DNA of 64,000 nt from Pseudomonas fragi (GTDB lineage Bacteria; Pseudomonadota; Gammaproteobacteria; Pseudomonadales; Pseudomonadaceae): contig NZ_NQKQ01000010.1 of NCBI RefSeq assembly GCF_002269505.1, positions 118,116 to 182,115 of the forward strand, read 5' to 3'. Positions 19,769 to 28,275 of the stretch are shown piece after piece. Every line of letters begins with the position of its first letter. Position 1 is the stretch's first letter. The notes under the pieces were generated by a model. It saw only the letters and a list, made by a program, of their open reading frames with translations, ran no database searches and was not told the origin of the DNA. A program made the translations under genes and the position numbers.

Positions 19769-20953
19769 TTAACGCGCTTCCCGCGGCATCCCCAGCGCCC
19801 GCTCGGCAATGATATTGCGCTGAATCTCGCTGCTGCCGCCGTAGATAGTATCCGCCCGGGTGTACAGGAACAGTGCCTGTAAACGGGTCAGTTCATAAGG
19901 CCCTCCAGCCAGCAGTTCAGCTTCGGGGCCCAGCACGTCCATCGCCAGCTTGCCCAGCTCGACATGCCAGCTTGACCACGCCAGCTTGTAGATTGTCGCT
20001 TCGGGTCGCAGGCTGCCATCCTGTACCCCGGACAACATGCGCAACGAGTTGTAGCGCAACACCCGCAAGCCGCTCCAGGCCTGGGCAATGCGCTGGCGCA
20101 ACAGGGGGTCTTGCGCCGCGCCATTGCTCTTGGCAATAAGTACCACCTCATCCAGTTCGTTCTGGAACTGCATCTGCTGGCCCAGGGTCGAAACCCCGCG
20201 CTCGAACCCCAGCAGCGCCATGGCGATTTTCCAGCCATCGCCCGGCTGACCAATCAGGTTGTCGGCACTGGTTGTGGCCTGATCGAAAAATACTTCGTTG
20301 AACTCGCACGAGCCAGTCAGTTGCCGGATCGGCTGCACCTTGATGCCACTCTGTTGCATTGGCACTAATAAAAACGACAATCCGCGGTGACCCACGCTGC
20401 CCGTTTCGGTGCGGGCCAGCACAAAACACCAGTCCGCTTCATGGGCCAGTGAAGTCCAGACCTTCTGCCCGCTGATCAGCCACTGCCCGCTGTCGCTGTC
20501 CAGACGGGCACGGGTCTTGATATTGCTCAGATCCGAGCCGGCACCCGGTTCCGAATACCCCTGGCACCAGAAATCCTGCCCGGCCAGTATCGGTGGCAAA
20601 AACCGCTGCTGCTGGTCTGACGTGCCAAACACTGCAAGCGTTGGCCCCACCAACCCTTCGCCAATATGGCCCATGCGCCCCGGACCGCCAGCGCGGGCGT
20701 ACTCTTCAAAAAAGATCACCTGGCGGTTGATGCTCAAGCCCCTGCCTCCGTGCTCCTGAGCCCAGCCCGCGCCAATCCAGCCGCCCTTGGCCAGTTCCTG
20801 TTCCCAGGCTTTGCGCAAGGCCGGTGCAAAGTCTTCATCACCCGGCCCGCCGCGAAAACGCAGTGGCGCGAAATCGCCGCTCAGGTGCTGTTGCATCCAC
20901 TGGGCCACCTGCTGGCGGAATTGTTCATCAGCCGCACTGAAACCAATGTTCAT
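19769..20953 (-). CDS. Acyl-CoA dehydrogenase, FadE29-like (pair 1, beta type)
   Basis: FAD-dependent acyl-CoA dehydrogenase of 394 residues. It shows the flavin-binding segment YSEPGAGSDLSNIKTRA and the C-terminal DTIYGGSSEIQRNIIAERAL. In that last motif Gly replaces the Glu of the classic YEGT site of medium-chain enzymes, as in the heterotetrameric dehydrogenases of mycobacterial cholesterol degradation (FadE28-FadE29 type). The start has GGAG seven bases upstream and overlaps the stop of the partner gene by four bases, as expected for subunits made in equal amounts. The substrate is unknown; the neighbourhood suggests a bulky CoA ester rather than an ordinary fatty acid. Confidence 0.88.
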   Translation of the reverse strand: MNIGFSAADEQFRQQVAQWMQQHLSGDFAPLRFRGGPGDEDFAPALRKAWEQELAKGGWIGAGWAQEHGGRGLSINRQVIFFEEYARAGGPGRMGHIGEGLVGPTLAVFGTSDQQQRFLPPILAGQDFWCQGYSEPGAGSDLSNIKTRARLDSDSGQWLISGQKVWTSLAHEADWCFVLARTETGSVGHRGLSFLLVPMQQSGIKVQPIRQLTGSCEFNEVFFDQATTSADNLIGQPGDGWKIAMALLGFERGVSTLGQQMQFQNELDEVVLIAKSNGAAQDPLLRQRIAQAWSGLRVLRYNSLRMLSGVQDGSLRPEATIYKLAWSSWHVELGKLAMDVLGPEAELLAGGPYELTRLQALFLYTRADTIYGGSSEIQRNIIAERALGMPREAR

Positions 20954-22122
20954 GACAGTTCTCCGAAGATCTGCTTGGCCAATTGCTCACGGTGAAAAGC
21001 GGGGGAGCCCAGTAGTTGCTCGCTGGCACGGGCCCGTTTGAAATACAGGTGCGGGTCATATTCCCAGGTAAACCCCACGCCGCCATGCATCTGGATCGAT
21101 TCGGCAGCACAGTGAAAAAAACCTTCGCTGGCGTGAATCTTGGCCGTGGCAGCGGCTTCACCCAGTTGCTGTTGCGCAGCCGGGTCGCCATCAATATTCA
21201 GGCATTGATCGGCAATGCAGGCAGCGTAGTAACTGGCCGACCTGGCGCATTCAATTTCCAGCATCAGGTCGGCACAGCGGTGCTTGATGGCCTGGAAGCT
21301 GGCGATGCGCCGGCCAAACTGCTCACGGCCGTTGATGTAGTCCAGAGTCATGTTCAGGGACTGTTGCGCACCACCGGTTTGTTCGGCGGCCAGTCCGATA
21401 CAGGCAATGCGCAGCACGTCGCGCAGCATCGGCCAGCCCTGACCGGGTTCGCTGAGCAGGTGTACATCCTGCAGTTGCACATCCGTAAGGGTCACAGTGG
21501 CAATGCGCCGGGTCTGGTCGAGTGTGGGTTGACAGTGACGGGCCAGACCGGGGGTGTCGGCGGAAATGGCAAACAACCGGATCCCCGCTTCGCCGACACT
21601 GCCCGGTGTGCGGGCAGCGATAATCAGCAAGTCGCAGTCAGCGCCATCGATGACGTGCAGGTACTGGCCGTTGAGTCGATAACCGCCCGTGCAGCTTTGT
21701 GCATACACCTGCACGGCGGTGTCATCCCAGCGTGAGGCGCTGGCGTAGGCCAGGCTGGCCGTGACTTCACCGGCGGCAATCAATGGCAGCCAGTGAGCCT
21801 TGAGGGGTTCATTGCGGCTCATCAGCAGCGCAGGCAAGGCCAGGCAACAGGTGGCGTAGAACGCCGAGGGCAGCAAGCGCCGGCCCAATTGCTCCTGCAA
21901 CAGGCAGACTTCGACAAAGCCCAGCCCCAGGCCGCCATAGGCCTCGGGGATGGCCAGGGCAGGCCAGTACAGCTCGCCTGCGATACGCGCCCAGGTAACC
22001 GGGTTGTAACCCTGTTCGCTGGCCATGGCCGCACGCACTTCGGCGGAACTGGCCACCTGGGCCAAAAAGCGTTCGGCAGATGATTGAATCATTTGCTGCT
22101 CGTCAGACAGGGCAAGCTCCAT
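20950..22122 (-). CDS. Acyl-CoA dehydrogenase (pair 1, alpha type)
   Basis: The protein has 390 residues from the ATG at 22122 (MELALSDEQQMIQSSAERF), the usual first helix of the family; the open frame upstream to 22188 is not family-like. Near the C-terminus it reads MHGGVGFTWEYDPHLYFKRA, the GFTWE form found in the partner subunits of alpha2-beta2 acyl-CoA dehydrogenases. Its stop overlaps the start of the FadE29-like gene, so the two probably form one enzyme. It is transcribed divergently from the crotonase gene across a 201-base region that contains the palindrome GGACTAGTCC. Confidence 0.87.
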   Translation of the reverse strand: MELALSDEQQMIQSSAERFLAQVASSAEVRAAMASEQGYNPVTWARIAGELYWPALAIPEAYGGLGLGFVEVCLLQEQLGRRLLPSAFYATCCLALPALLMSRNEPLKAHWLPLIAAGEVTASLAYASASRWDDTAVQVYAQSCTGGYRLNGQYLHVIDGADCDLLIIAARTPGSVGEAGIRLFAISADTPGLARHCQPTLDQTRRIATVTLTDVQLQDVHLLSEPGQGWPMLRDVLRIACIGLAAEQTGGAQQSLNMTLDYINGREQFGRRIASFQAIKHRCADLMLEIECARSASYYAACIADQCLNIDGDPAAQQQLGEAAATAKIHASEGFFHCAAESIQMHGGVGFTWEYDPHLYFKRARASEQLLGSPAFHREQLAKQIFGELS

Positions 22123-22198
22123 GGGGCGGCTCTCATCGTGGAAATACAGGATATGCCGCAAGCATGCGAGCGCGCTGAGCGGGTGCAATCCCTGAATT

Positions 22199-22208
22199 GG
22201 ACTAGTCC
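22199..22208. promoter_or_regulatory. Palindrome GGACTAGTCC in the divergent promoter region
   Basis: A perfect 10-base palindrome lies in the middle of the 201-base gap between the divergent dehydrogenase pair and the crotonase operon, where a shared operator would be expected. No regulator gene is adjacent. I cannot assign it to a known factor. Confidence 0.35.
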
Positions 22209-22323
22209 TTTTGGGCAGAGGTCAGCACCCAGCAACGCCACCCACGTTAGTCTCAACGGACGATGATTCGCCACTGCGCCGTTCCCATACTCCCCCCATG
22301 CCTTTGCCAACCCGGGAGCACCT

Positions 22324-23088
22324 GTGAACAGCGCAACTCATACCGCATTTCACACCAGCATCGACGCAGGCGTCGCTGAGCTGGTGATCGACCGGCCACC
22401 GGTCAATGCCCTCGACAGCCAGGAATGGCTGGACCTGGCGCATACCCTCGAAGCCCTGGGCCAGAACCCGCAAGTGCGCGTCATCGTGATCCGCTCCGAG
22501 GGGCGTGGTTTTTGTGCCGGGGTCGATATCAAGGAGCTGGACGCCCACCCCGAGCGCATCGTGACTGTCAACGCCGGCAACTACGCCACCTTCAAGGCGG
22601 TGCATCGCAACCCGGTGCCGGTGATTGTTGCGGTACATGGTTTTGTACTGGGCGGCGGGATCGGCATTACCGGCGCTGCGGACATCGTCGTCGCCTCCGA
22701 TTGCGCCACGTTTGCACTGCCTGAAGTGGATCGCGGGGCGATGGGCGGCGGAGCGCACTTGCAGCGTTTGTTCCCGGTGCAAAAAGTCCGTTACCTGTTC
22801 CTGACCGGCGACAAAATCAGCGCCGTCGACGCCCAGCAGTACGGCTTTATCGAGCGCGTGGTGCCCCGCGAGCAACTGCGCGAAACCGCCCTGGAAATCG
22901 CCCGCAAGATCGCCAGTAAAAGCCCGGAGATGATCCGTATCGCCAAGGAGGCGCTCAACGGTATCGAAGACGGCAATCTGGAAGACAAATATCGCTGGGA
23001 GCAGGGTTTTACGCTGCAGGCCTACAACTGCGCGGACTCCGCTGAAACCCGTCGCGCGTTCGTTGAAAAACGCGACGCCACGTTCTGA
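22324..23088 (+). CDS. Crotonase-superfamily protein, EchA20-like
   Basis: Enoyl-CoA hydratase/isomerase superfamily member of 254 residues with a GTG start preceded by GGGAG. Oxyanion-hole segments are AEGRGFCAGVDIKEL-like (here EGRGFCAGVDIKEL) and GGGIGIT at residues 110-116. Of the two hydratase glutamates, the first (in GGGCE of rat hydratase) is Gly114 here, while the second is kept as Glu134 (LPEVDRG). From memory, GVDIKE, GGGIG and ATFxLPEVxRGAxG are shared with mycobacterial EchA20, a ring-opening hydrolase of steroid C/D-ring degradation. A ring hydrolase or isomerase is therefore at least as likely as a hydratase. It is the first gene of the rightward operon. Confidence 0.8.
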   Translation: MNSATHTAFHTSIDAGVAELVIDRPPVNALDSQEWLDLAHTLEALGQNPQVRVIVIRSEGRGFCAGVDIKELDAHPERIVTVNAGNYATFKAVHRNPVPVIVAVHGFVLGGGIGITGAADIVVASDCATFALPEVDRGAMGGGAHLQRLFPVQKVRYLFLTGDKISAVDAQQYGFIERVVPREQLRETALEIARKIASKSPEMIRIAKEALNGIEDGNLEDKYRWEQGFTLQAYNCADSAETRRAFVEKRDATF

Positions 23089-23098
23089 GGAGCTGAAG

Positions 23099-24253
23099 AT
23101 GGATCTGACTTACTCCCCCAAGCAGAAAGCTTTCCGTCAGGAGGTGCGCCAATGGCTGGCGGACAACCTGCCGGCCACCCCGCTGGCCAGTTACGACACC
23201 CGTGAAGGTTTCGAGCAGCACCGCCAGTGGGAAGCCAAGCTGTTCGAAAGCCGGCTGTCGATGGTCATGTGGCCTACCGAGCTGGGCGGGCGCGGCTGCG
23301 ATTTGATCGAGTGGCTGATTTTTGAAGAAGAGTATTACGGTGCCGGCGCGCCGATGCGGATCAATCAGAACGGCCAGTTGTTGCTGGGGCCGACGCTGAT
23401 GGAGTTCGGTACCGAGGCGCAGAAAAAACGTTTCCTGCCACGCATGGCGGCCAGTGCCGATATGTGGGCCCAGGGCTGGTCGGAACCCAACGCCGGTTCC
23501 GATATGGCGGCAATCACCAGCAAGGCCAGCCGTGACGGTGACAGCTACGTGCTTAACGGCCAGAAAACCTGGTCGACGCGGGCGATTTTTGCCGACTGGC
23601 TGTTCGGTCTGTTTCGCAGCGATCCCGGCTCAAGCCGTCACCACGGCCTGTCCTTTGTGATGGTGCCGCTCAACGCGCCGGGGGTCACGGTACGTCCGAT
23701 CAAGGCCTTGAACGGCAAGGATGCGTTTGCCGAAGTGTTCTTCGACGACGTGCGCATACCGCTGGAAAACCGTATCGGTGACGAAGGGCAGGGCTGGCAT
23801 GTAGCAATGGCCACTGCCGGTTTCGAACGCGGTTTGCTGCTGCGCTCGCCGGCGCGCTTTCAGTACACGGCGCGCAAGCTGGTGGAGCTGTATCAGGCCA
23901 ACCGCGCCAGCGCGGACCGCGACCCGAGCCTGGGCGATGCGGTGTGCAAGGCCTGGATGGATGCGCAGGCGTACACCCTGTCTTCCTACCACACCGTGGG
24001 GCGTTTGAGTCAGGGCGCGCAGATTGGCGCCGAGTCGAGCACCAACAAGATTTTCTGGTCGGAGCTGGATTTGCGCATGCACGAAACCGCCATGCGCATT
24101 CTCGGCGCCAGTGGCGAACTGACCGGTAAATCGGCGGATGGTCACGACTGGCTGGAGGGCTTTCTGTTTGCCCAGGCCGGGCCCATCTACGCCGGCACCA
24201 ACGAGATCCAGCGCAATATCATTGCCGAGCGCATGCTCGGTCTGCCGAAGTGA
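23099..24253 (+). CDS. Acyl-CoA dehydrogenase, FadE-type (pair 2, beta type)
   Basis: The protein has 384 residues from the ATG at 23099 (MDLTYSPKQKAFRQEVRQW), with GAGGAG upstream, ten bases after the crotonase stop. It has the flavin segment WSEPNAGSDMAAITSKA and the C-terminal motif GPIYAGTNEIQRNIIAERM, where Ala stands in place of the YEGT Glu of medium-chain enzymes. This is the same class as the protein at 19769. The next gene encodes the alpha-type partner only eight bases downstream, so they should assemble together. Pairs of this kind oxidise steroid-derived CoA esters in actinobacteria (FadE31-33 and others); the substrate here is unknown. Confidence 0.87.
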   Translation: MDLTYSPKQKAFRQEVRQWLADNLPATPLASYDTREGFEQHRQWEAKLFESRLSMVMWPTELGGRGCDLIEWLIFEEEYYGAGAPMRINQNGQLLLGPTLMEFGTEAQKKRFLPRMAASADMWAQGWSEPNAGSDMAAITSKASRDGDSYVLNGQKTWSTRAIFADWLFGLFRSDPGSSRHHGLSFVMVPLNAPGVTVRPIKALNGKDAFAEVFFDDVRIPLENRIGDEGQGWHVAMATAGFERGLLLRSPARFQYTARKLVELYQANRASADRDPSLGDAVCKAWMDAQAYTLSSYHTVGRLSQGAQIGAESSTNKIFWSELDLRMHETAMRILGASGELTGKSADGHDWLEGFLFAQAGPIYAGTNEIQRNIIAERMLGLPK

Positions 24254-24261
24254 GGCCGGGC

Positions 24262-25320
24262 ATGGACTTTACCTTTACCGAAGACCAGATCACCTTCCGC
24301 GAGGCCATCAGCCGTTTTCTGATGACCGAAGCCGCCCCCGAGATGCTCCGTGAAATCTGGGAAACCGATGTCGGCCGCTCCCCGGATCTGCGCAACAAGA
24401 TTGCCGAGCAGGGCCTCACCGCGCTGTCGATCCCCGAGGCCTTTGGCGGCCTGGGCATGGACGATGTGGCCTGGGCGCTGATGACACAGGAATTGGGTTA
24501 CTACGCCATTCCGGACTCGCTGGCTGACACCGCGTATGTGGCCAGCGCGCTGATTGCCGGGCTGGATGAGCGTGTTGCCCGGCGCGGCGAATGGCTGGAA
24601 CGTATAGCCGATGGCAGCCTGCGGGTTGCCATCGGTCACCCGGTCAACCCGCTGGTGGCTGACGCGGCCCACGCCGACTTGCTGCTGCTGGCCCATGGCG
24701 ATGAAGTCCACGCCGTGCCGCGCAGCCAGGTGGATGTGCAAAATCACGCCAGCATCGATGCCTCGCGACGCCTGGCGCAGGTCAGCTGGCAACCTGCCGC
24801 TGCCACCCTGGTGGCGCAAGGCGAGCACGGTCGTGAACTGTGGTCGCAAGCCCTCAACCGCGGCGCGCTGTCGGTGGCCGGGCAGTTGCTTGGGCTGGCC
24901 CAGCGCATGCTGGATTTGTCGGTGGACTACGCCGCGCAGCGCAAACAATTTGGCAAGCCCATCGGCAGTTTCCAGGCGGTCAAACATCACCTGGCCGACG
25001 TGGCCACGGCGCTGGAGTTCGCCAAGCCGGTGCTGTACCGCGCTGCATACGCCCTGGCCAACAACGAGCCGAATGCCGCGGTATGGGTGTCCCAGGCGCG
25101 TCTTGCCAGTTGTGAAGCCAGCTGGCTGGCGGCCCGCCACGGCATTCAGGTGCACGGCGCGATGGGTTACACCTGGGAAGTCGACCTGCAAATGTTCATG
25201 AAACGCGCCTGGGCGCTGGACAACGCCTGGGGCGACCGCGCGCTGCACAAGACCCGTGTGGCCGAGTATGTATTAAGTGGCGCGGCGCCTTTGGGCTGCG
25301 GTCACACGTTCGAGGATTGA
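24262..25320 (+). CDS. Acyl-CoA dehydrogenase (pair 2, alpha type)
   Basis: The protein has 352 residues from the ATG at 24262 (MDFTFTEDQITFREAISRF), with GAGG six bases upstream; an in-frame GTG at 24250 overlaps the previous gene but is less convincing. It is shorter than typical dehydrogenases, and the middle domain is reduced. The C-terminal part reads VHGAMGYTWEVDLQMFMKRA, the GYTWE form of alpha subunits that lack the catalytic base. Its place straight after the beta-type gene mirrors pair 1 on the other strand. It probably needs the partner for flavin binding and activity. Confidence 0.85.
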   Translation: MDFTFTEDQITFREAISRFLMTEAAPEMLREIWETDVGRSPDLRNKIAEQGLTALSIPEAFGGLGMDDVAWALMTQELGYYAIPDSLADTAYVASALIAGLDERVARRGEWLERIADGSLRVAIGHPVNPLVADAAHADLLLLAHGDEVHAVPRSQVDVQNHASIDASRRLAQVSWQPAAATLVAQGEHGRELWSQALNRGALSVAGQLLGLAQRMLDLSVDYAAQRKQFGKPIGSFQAVKHHLADVATALEFAKPVLYRAAYALANNEPNAAVWVSQARLASCEASWLAARHGIQVHGAMGYTWEVDLQMFMKRAWALDNAWGDRALHKTRVAEYVLSGAAPLGCGHTFED

Positions 25321-25323
25321 TCG

Positions 25324-26475
25324 ATGCCTGAAGCCTATATTGTTGATGCCCTACGCAGCCCCACCGGCAAACGCAAGGGCGGGCTGGCCCACGTCCATGC
25401 CATCGACCTCGGCGCCCATGTGCTCAAGGCACTGGTGGAGCGCAACGCAATTGCGGCCGATGAATATGACGACGTGATTTTTGGCTGTGTCGACACCATC
25501 GGCTCCCAGGCCGGTGATATCGCCCGCACCAGCTGGCTGGCCGCCGGTTTGCCGCTGAACGTGCCGGGCACCACCATCGACCGCCAGTGCGGCTCATCAC
25601 AACAGGCGCTGCACTTCGCCGCACAGGCGGTGATGAGTGGCACTCAGGATGTGATTGCTGTGGGTGGCGTGCAGACCATGACCCAGATTCCGATTTCCTC
25701 GGCGATGCTGGCCGGTCAGCCGCTGGGTTTTGCCGATCCGTTTTCTGGCAGCAAGGGCTGGAAAGCGCGTTTTGGCGAGCAACCGGTCAACCAGTTCTAC
25801 GCCGCTCAGCGTATCGCCGACCACTGGAACATCAGCCGCCAGGACATGGAAGCCTATGCTCTGGAGAGCCATCGCCGGGCGCTGGCCGCCATGGCCGCCG
25901 GCCGTTTCGTCAACGAAATCGTGCCCTGTGAAGGGGTAAGGGACGACGAAACACCGCGCCATACCAGCCTGGCCAAAATGGCCGAACTGGAGCCGGTGTT
26001 TGCCGAGTTTGCGTCGATCACCGCTGCGGTATCCAGCCAGACCTGCGATGCCTCGGCCGCCTTGCTGGTGGTCTCCGAGGCGGCGCTCAAACGCTACAAC
26101 CTCACGCCACGGGCGCGGATCCATCACCTCTCGGTGCTGGGCGACGACCCGATCTGGCACCTCAGAGCACCGATCGCAGCGACCCGCGCGGCGCTGAAAA
26201 AGGCCGGCATGCGTATGCAGGACATTGACCTGGTTGAAATCAACGAAGCCTTCGCCTCGGTGGTCATGGCCTGGGCCAAGGAGCTGGATTTCGACCCTGC
26301 CAGAACCAACGCCAATGGCGGCGCAATTGCCCTCGGCCATCCGCTGGGGGCCAGCGGCGCGCGGTTGATGACCAGCCTGCTCAACCAGCTTGAGCACAGC
26401 GGTGGCCGCTATGGCCTGCAAACCATGTGCGAAGGCGGCGGGCAAGCCAACGTGACGATTATTGAGCGCCTCTAG
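25324..26475 (+). CDS. Thiolase, FadA6-like
   Basis: CoA-dependent thiolase of 383 residues. The acylated nucleophile is Cys89 in DRQCGSSQQA; His339 lies in GGAIALGHPLGASGA and the second Cys is residue 369 in MCEGGGQANV. The blocks DRQCGSSQQA, IPISSAM and GRYGLQTMCEGGG resemble, from memory, mycobacterial FadA6 (Rv3556c), which cleaves a dioxo-dicarboxylyl-CoA late in steroid C/D-ring degradation. The gene follows the dehydrogenase pair by three bases. A general acetyl-CoA acetyltransferase role is the alternative, but the second thiolase of the operon fits that better. Confidence 0.87.
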   Translation: MPEAYIVDALRSPTGKRKGGLAHVHAIDLGAHVLKALVERNAIAADEYDDVIFGCVDTIGSQAGDIARTSWLAAGLPLNVPGTTIDRQCGSSQQALHFAAQAVMSGTQDVIAVGGVQTMTQIPISSAMLAGQPLGFADPFSGSKGWKARFGEQPVNQFYAAQRIADHWNISRQDMEAYALESHRRALAAMAAGRFVNEIVPCEGVRDDETPRHTSLAKMAELEPVFAEFASITAAVSSQTCDASAALLVVSEAALKRYNLTPRARIHHLSVLGDDPIWHLRAPIAATRAALKKAGMRMQDIDLVEINEAFASVVMAWAKELDFDPARTNANGGAIALGHPLGASGARLMTSLLNQLEHSGGRYGLQTMCEGGGQANVTIIERL

Positions 26476-26485
26476 GAGCAACGAC

Positions 26486-27364
26486 ATGGCAATTTGTGCA
26501 GAACGTACCGTCATCATTACCGGCGCGGGCGGCGGTTTGGGCCGCGCCTATGCGCTGGCATTCGCTGAGCAGGGTGCCAATGTGGTGGTCAACGACATTC
26601 GTCGCGAAGCCGCAGAAGAGGTGGTGGCCGAAATACGCGAGGCAGGCGGACAGGCCATCGCCAATGCCGATGACATCACCACCCTCGCCACGGCGCAGCA
26701 CATCGTCGACGCTGCGCTGGCGGCGTTTGGCGAAGTGCATGTGCTGGTCAACAACGCCGGGATCCTGCGCGACCGCATGTTTATCAGCCTGGGTGAAGAT
26801 GACTGGGATGCGGTGATGCGCGTGCACCTGAAGGGGCATTTTTGCCTGGCCAATATTCTTGGCAAGCGCTGGCGCGACCTGGCCAAGGCGGGTAAGCCGG
26901 TGGCGGCGCGCATCATCAATACCAGTTCCGGCGCGGGCCTGCAGGGTTCGGTGGGGCAGTCCAACTACAGTGCGGCCAAAGGCGGGATTGCCGCACTGAC
27001 CCTGGTCCAGGCAGCCGAGCTGGCGCGCTACGGTGTGACCGCCAATGCCCTGGCCCCAGCGGCACGTACCTCGATGACTGAAAACGCGATGCCGGACATG
27101 GTGAAAAAACCTGAAGACGGTGGCTTTGATTCATGGGCCCCGGAAAACGTCGCGCCGCTGGTGGTATGGCTGGGCAGTGAGCTGTCGGGGGAGGTTACCG
27201 GGCAGATCATCGAAAGCCAGGGCGGGAGATTGTCCCTGGGCGATGGCTGGCGCACCGGGGTGACCCGCGACAAGGGCGCGCAATGGCAGCCCGAAGAAGT
27301 GGGCGTTGCCCTGGGCCAGATTCTGGCCGAAGCACCTGCGCCGCAGCGGGTGTGGGGTAGCTGA
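26486..27364 (+). CDS. SDR, (3R)-hydroxyacyl-CoA dehydrogenase type
   Basis: Short-chain dehydrogenase of 292 residues from the ATG at 26486, which follows AGGAGCAACGAC. The cofactor motif is GAGGGLGRAYA; the catalytic Ser precedes Tyr161 and Lys165 (NYSAAKGG). A C-terminal extension of about 60 residues after the usual SDR core (DGWRTGVTRDKGAQWQPEE) is characteristic of the multifunctional-enzyme type 2 and Hsd4/Rv3548c group, which oxidises (3R)-hydroxyacyl-CoA esters of branched or ring-bearing acids. It is 10 bases after the thiolase and followed by a repeat, after which the operon continues on the same strand. Confidence 0.83.
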   Translation: MAICAERTVIITGAGGGLGRAYALAFAEQGANVVVNDIRREAAEEVVAEIREAGGQAIANADDITTLATAQHIVDAALAAFGEVHVLVNNAGILRDRMFISLGEDDWDAVMRVHLKGHFCLANILGKRWRDLAKAGKPVAARIINTSSGAGLQGSVGQSNYSAAKGGIAALTLVQAAELARYGVTANALAPAARTSMTENAMPDMVKKPEDGGFDSWAPENVAPLVVWLGSELSGEVTGQIIESQGGRLSLGDGWRTGVTRDKGAQWQPEEVGVALGQILAEAPAPQRVWGS

Positions 27365-27373
27365 TAGCGCAGG

Positions 27374-27444
27374 CCCTCACCCCGACCATGGATCAGCTTT
27401 TGCCTTTAGTCCCCTCTCCCTCCGGGAGAGGGCCAGGGTGAGGG
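27374..27444. repeat. Inverted repeat of the CCCTCACCCC family within the catabolic operon
   Basis: Outer arms (CCCTCACCCC and GGGTGAGGGG) enclose an inner hairpin CCCTCTCCC-tcc-GGGAGAGGG, followed by CTTTT. It sits between two SDR genes on the same strand and may lower transcription into the downstream genes. Confidence 0.75.
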
Positions 27445-27479
27445 GCTTTTGATTTGCCGCATAACAAGAGAATTCAACC

Positions 27480-28265
27480 ATGAGACAAGCCCCCCCTTAT
27501 GTCCTCGGCCACCAGCTACTGGCTGGCAAGTCGATTTTGATCACGGCCGCAGCCGGCGCCGGTATCGGTTATGCCGCGGCCAAACGCTGTGCCGAAGAGG
27601 GCTGCCGCGCCCTGATGATTTCCGATATCCACCCGCGCCGCCTCGAAGAAGCCGTCGAACGGCTCAAGGCTGAAACCGGCTTGCAGGCGGTCTACGGGCA
27701 GTTGTGCAACGTTACCGTCGAAGCCGACGTGCAGGCCCTGGTCGCCGCAGCCGAAGAGGCCCTGGGCGGTGTCGATGTGCTGATCAACAACGCCGGGCTT
27801 GGCGGGCAGGTGCGCCTGACCGAAATGACGGATGAGCAGTGGTCCTCGGTGCTGGATATCACTCTGACCGGCACCATGCGCATGACCCGCGCCATGCTCC
27901 CGCACATGGAACGTCGTGGTGCCGGGGCCATCGTCAACAACGCCTCGGTACTGGGCTGGCGTGCGCAAAAGGAACAGGCCCATTACGCCGCCGCCAAGGC
28001 CGGGGTCATGGCCCTGACCCGTTGCAGCGCCCTGGAAGCTGCCGAAAGCGGTGTACGGATCAACGCCGTAGCGCCGTCGATTGCCCTGCATGACTTCCTG
28101 AAAAAAGCCGCCAGCAGCGAATTGCTCGACCAGCTCACCAGCCGCGAAGCCTTTGGCCGCGCCGCCGAAGTCTGGGAAGTGGCCAATGTCATGGTGTTTC
28201 TGGCCAGTGACTACGCCTCGTATATGGTCGGCGAAGTGCTGCCTGTCAGCTCGCAACAAGCGTGA
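27480..28265 (+). CDS. SDR, IpdF-like (steroid C/D-ring reductase type)
   Basis: Short-chain dehydrogenase of 261 residues. The cofactor motif is AAAGAGIGYAAAKR, and the catalytic residues are the Ser of NNASVLGW, Tyr169 and Lys173 (HYAAAKAG). The blocks NNASVLGWRAQ, AKAGVMALTRCSA, GVRINAVAPSIA, EAFGRAAEVWEVA and FLASDYASY agree closely with my memory of mycobacterial IpdF (Rv3559c), which acts on 5-OH-HIP-CoA in steroid degradation. The ending VLPVSSQQ also fits IpdF rather than FabG-type SDRs. This is the most specific hint to the pathway. The MaoC gene follows after 10 bases. Confidence 0.82.
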   Translation: MRQAPPYVLGHQLLAGKSILITAAAGAGIGYAAAKRCAEEGCRALMISDIHPRRLEEAVERLKAETGLQAVYGQLCNVTVEADVQALVAAAEEALGGVDVLINNAGLGGQVRLTEMTDEQWSSVLDITLTGTMRMTRAMLPHMERRGAGAIVNNASVLGWRAQKEQAHYAAAKAGVMALTRCSALEAAESGVRINAVAPSIALHDFLKKAASSELLDQLTSREAFGRAAEVWEVANVMVFLASDYASYMVGEVLPVSSQQA

Positions 28266-28275
28266 GGCACAGAGT

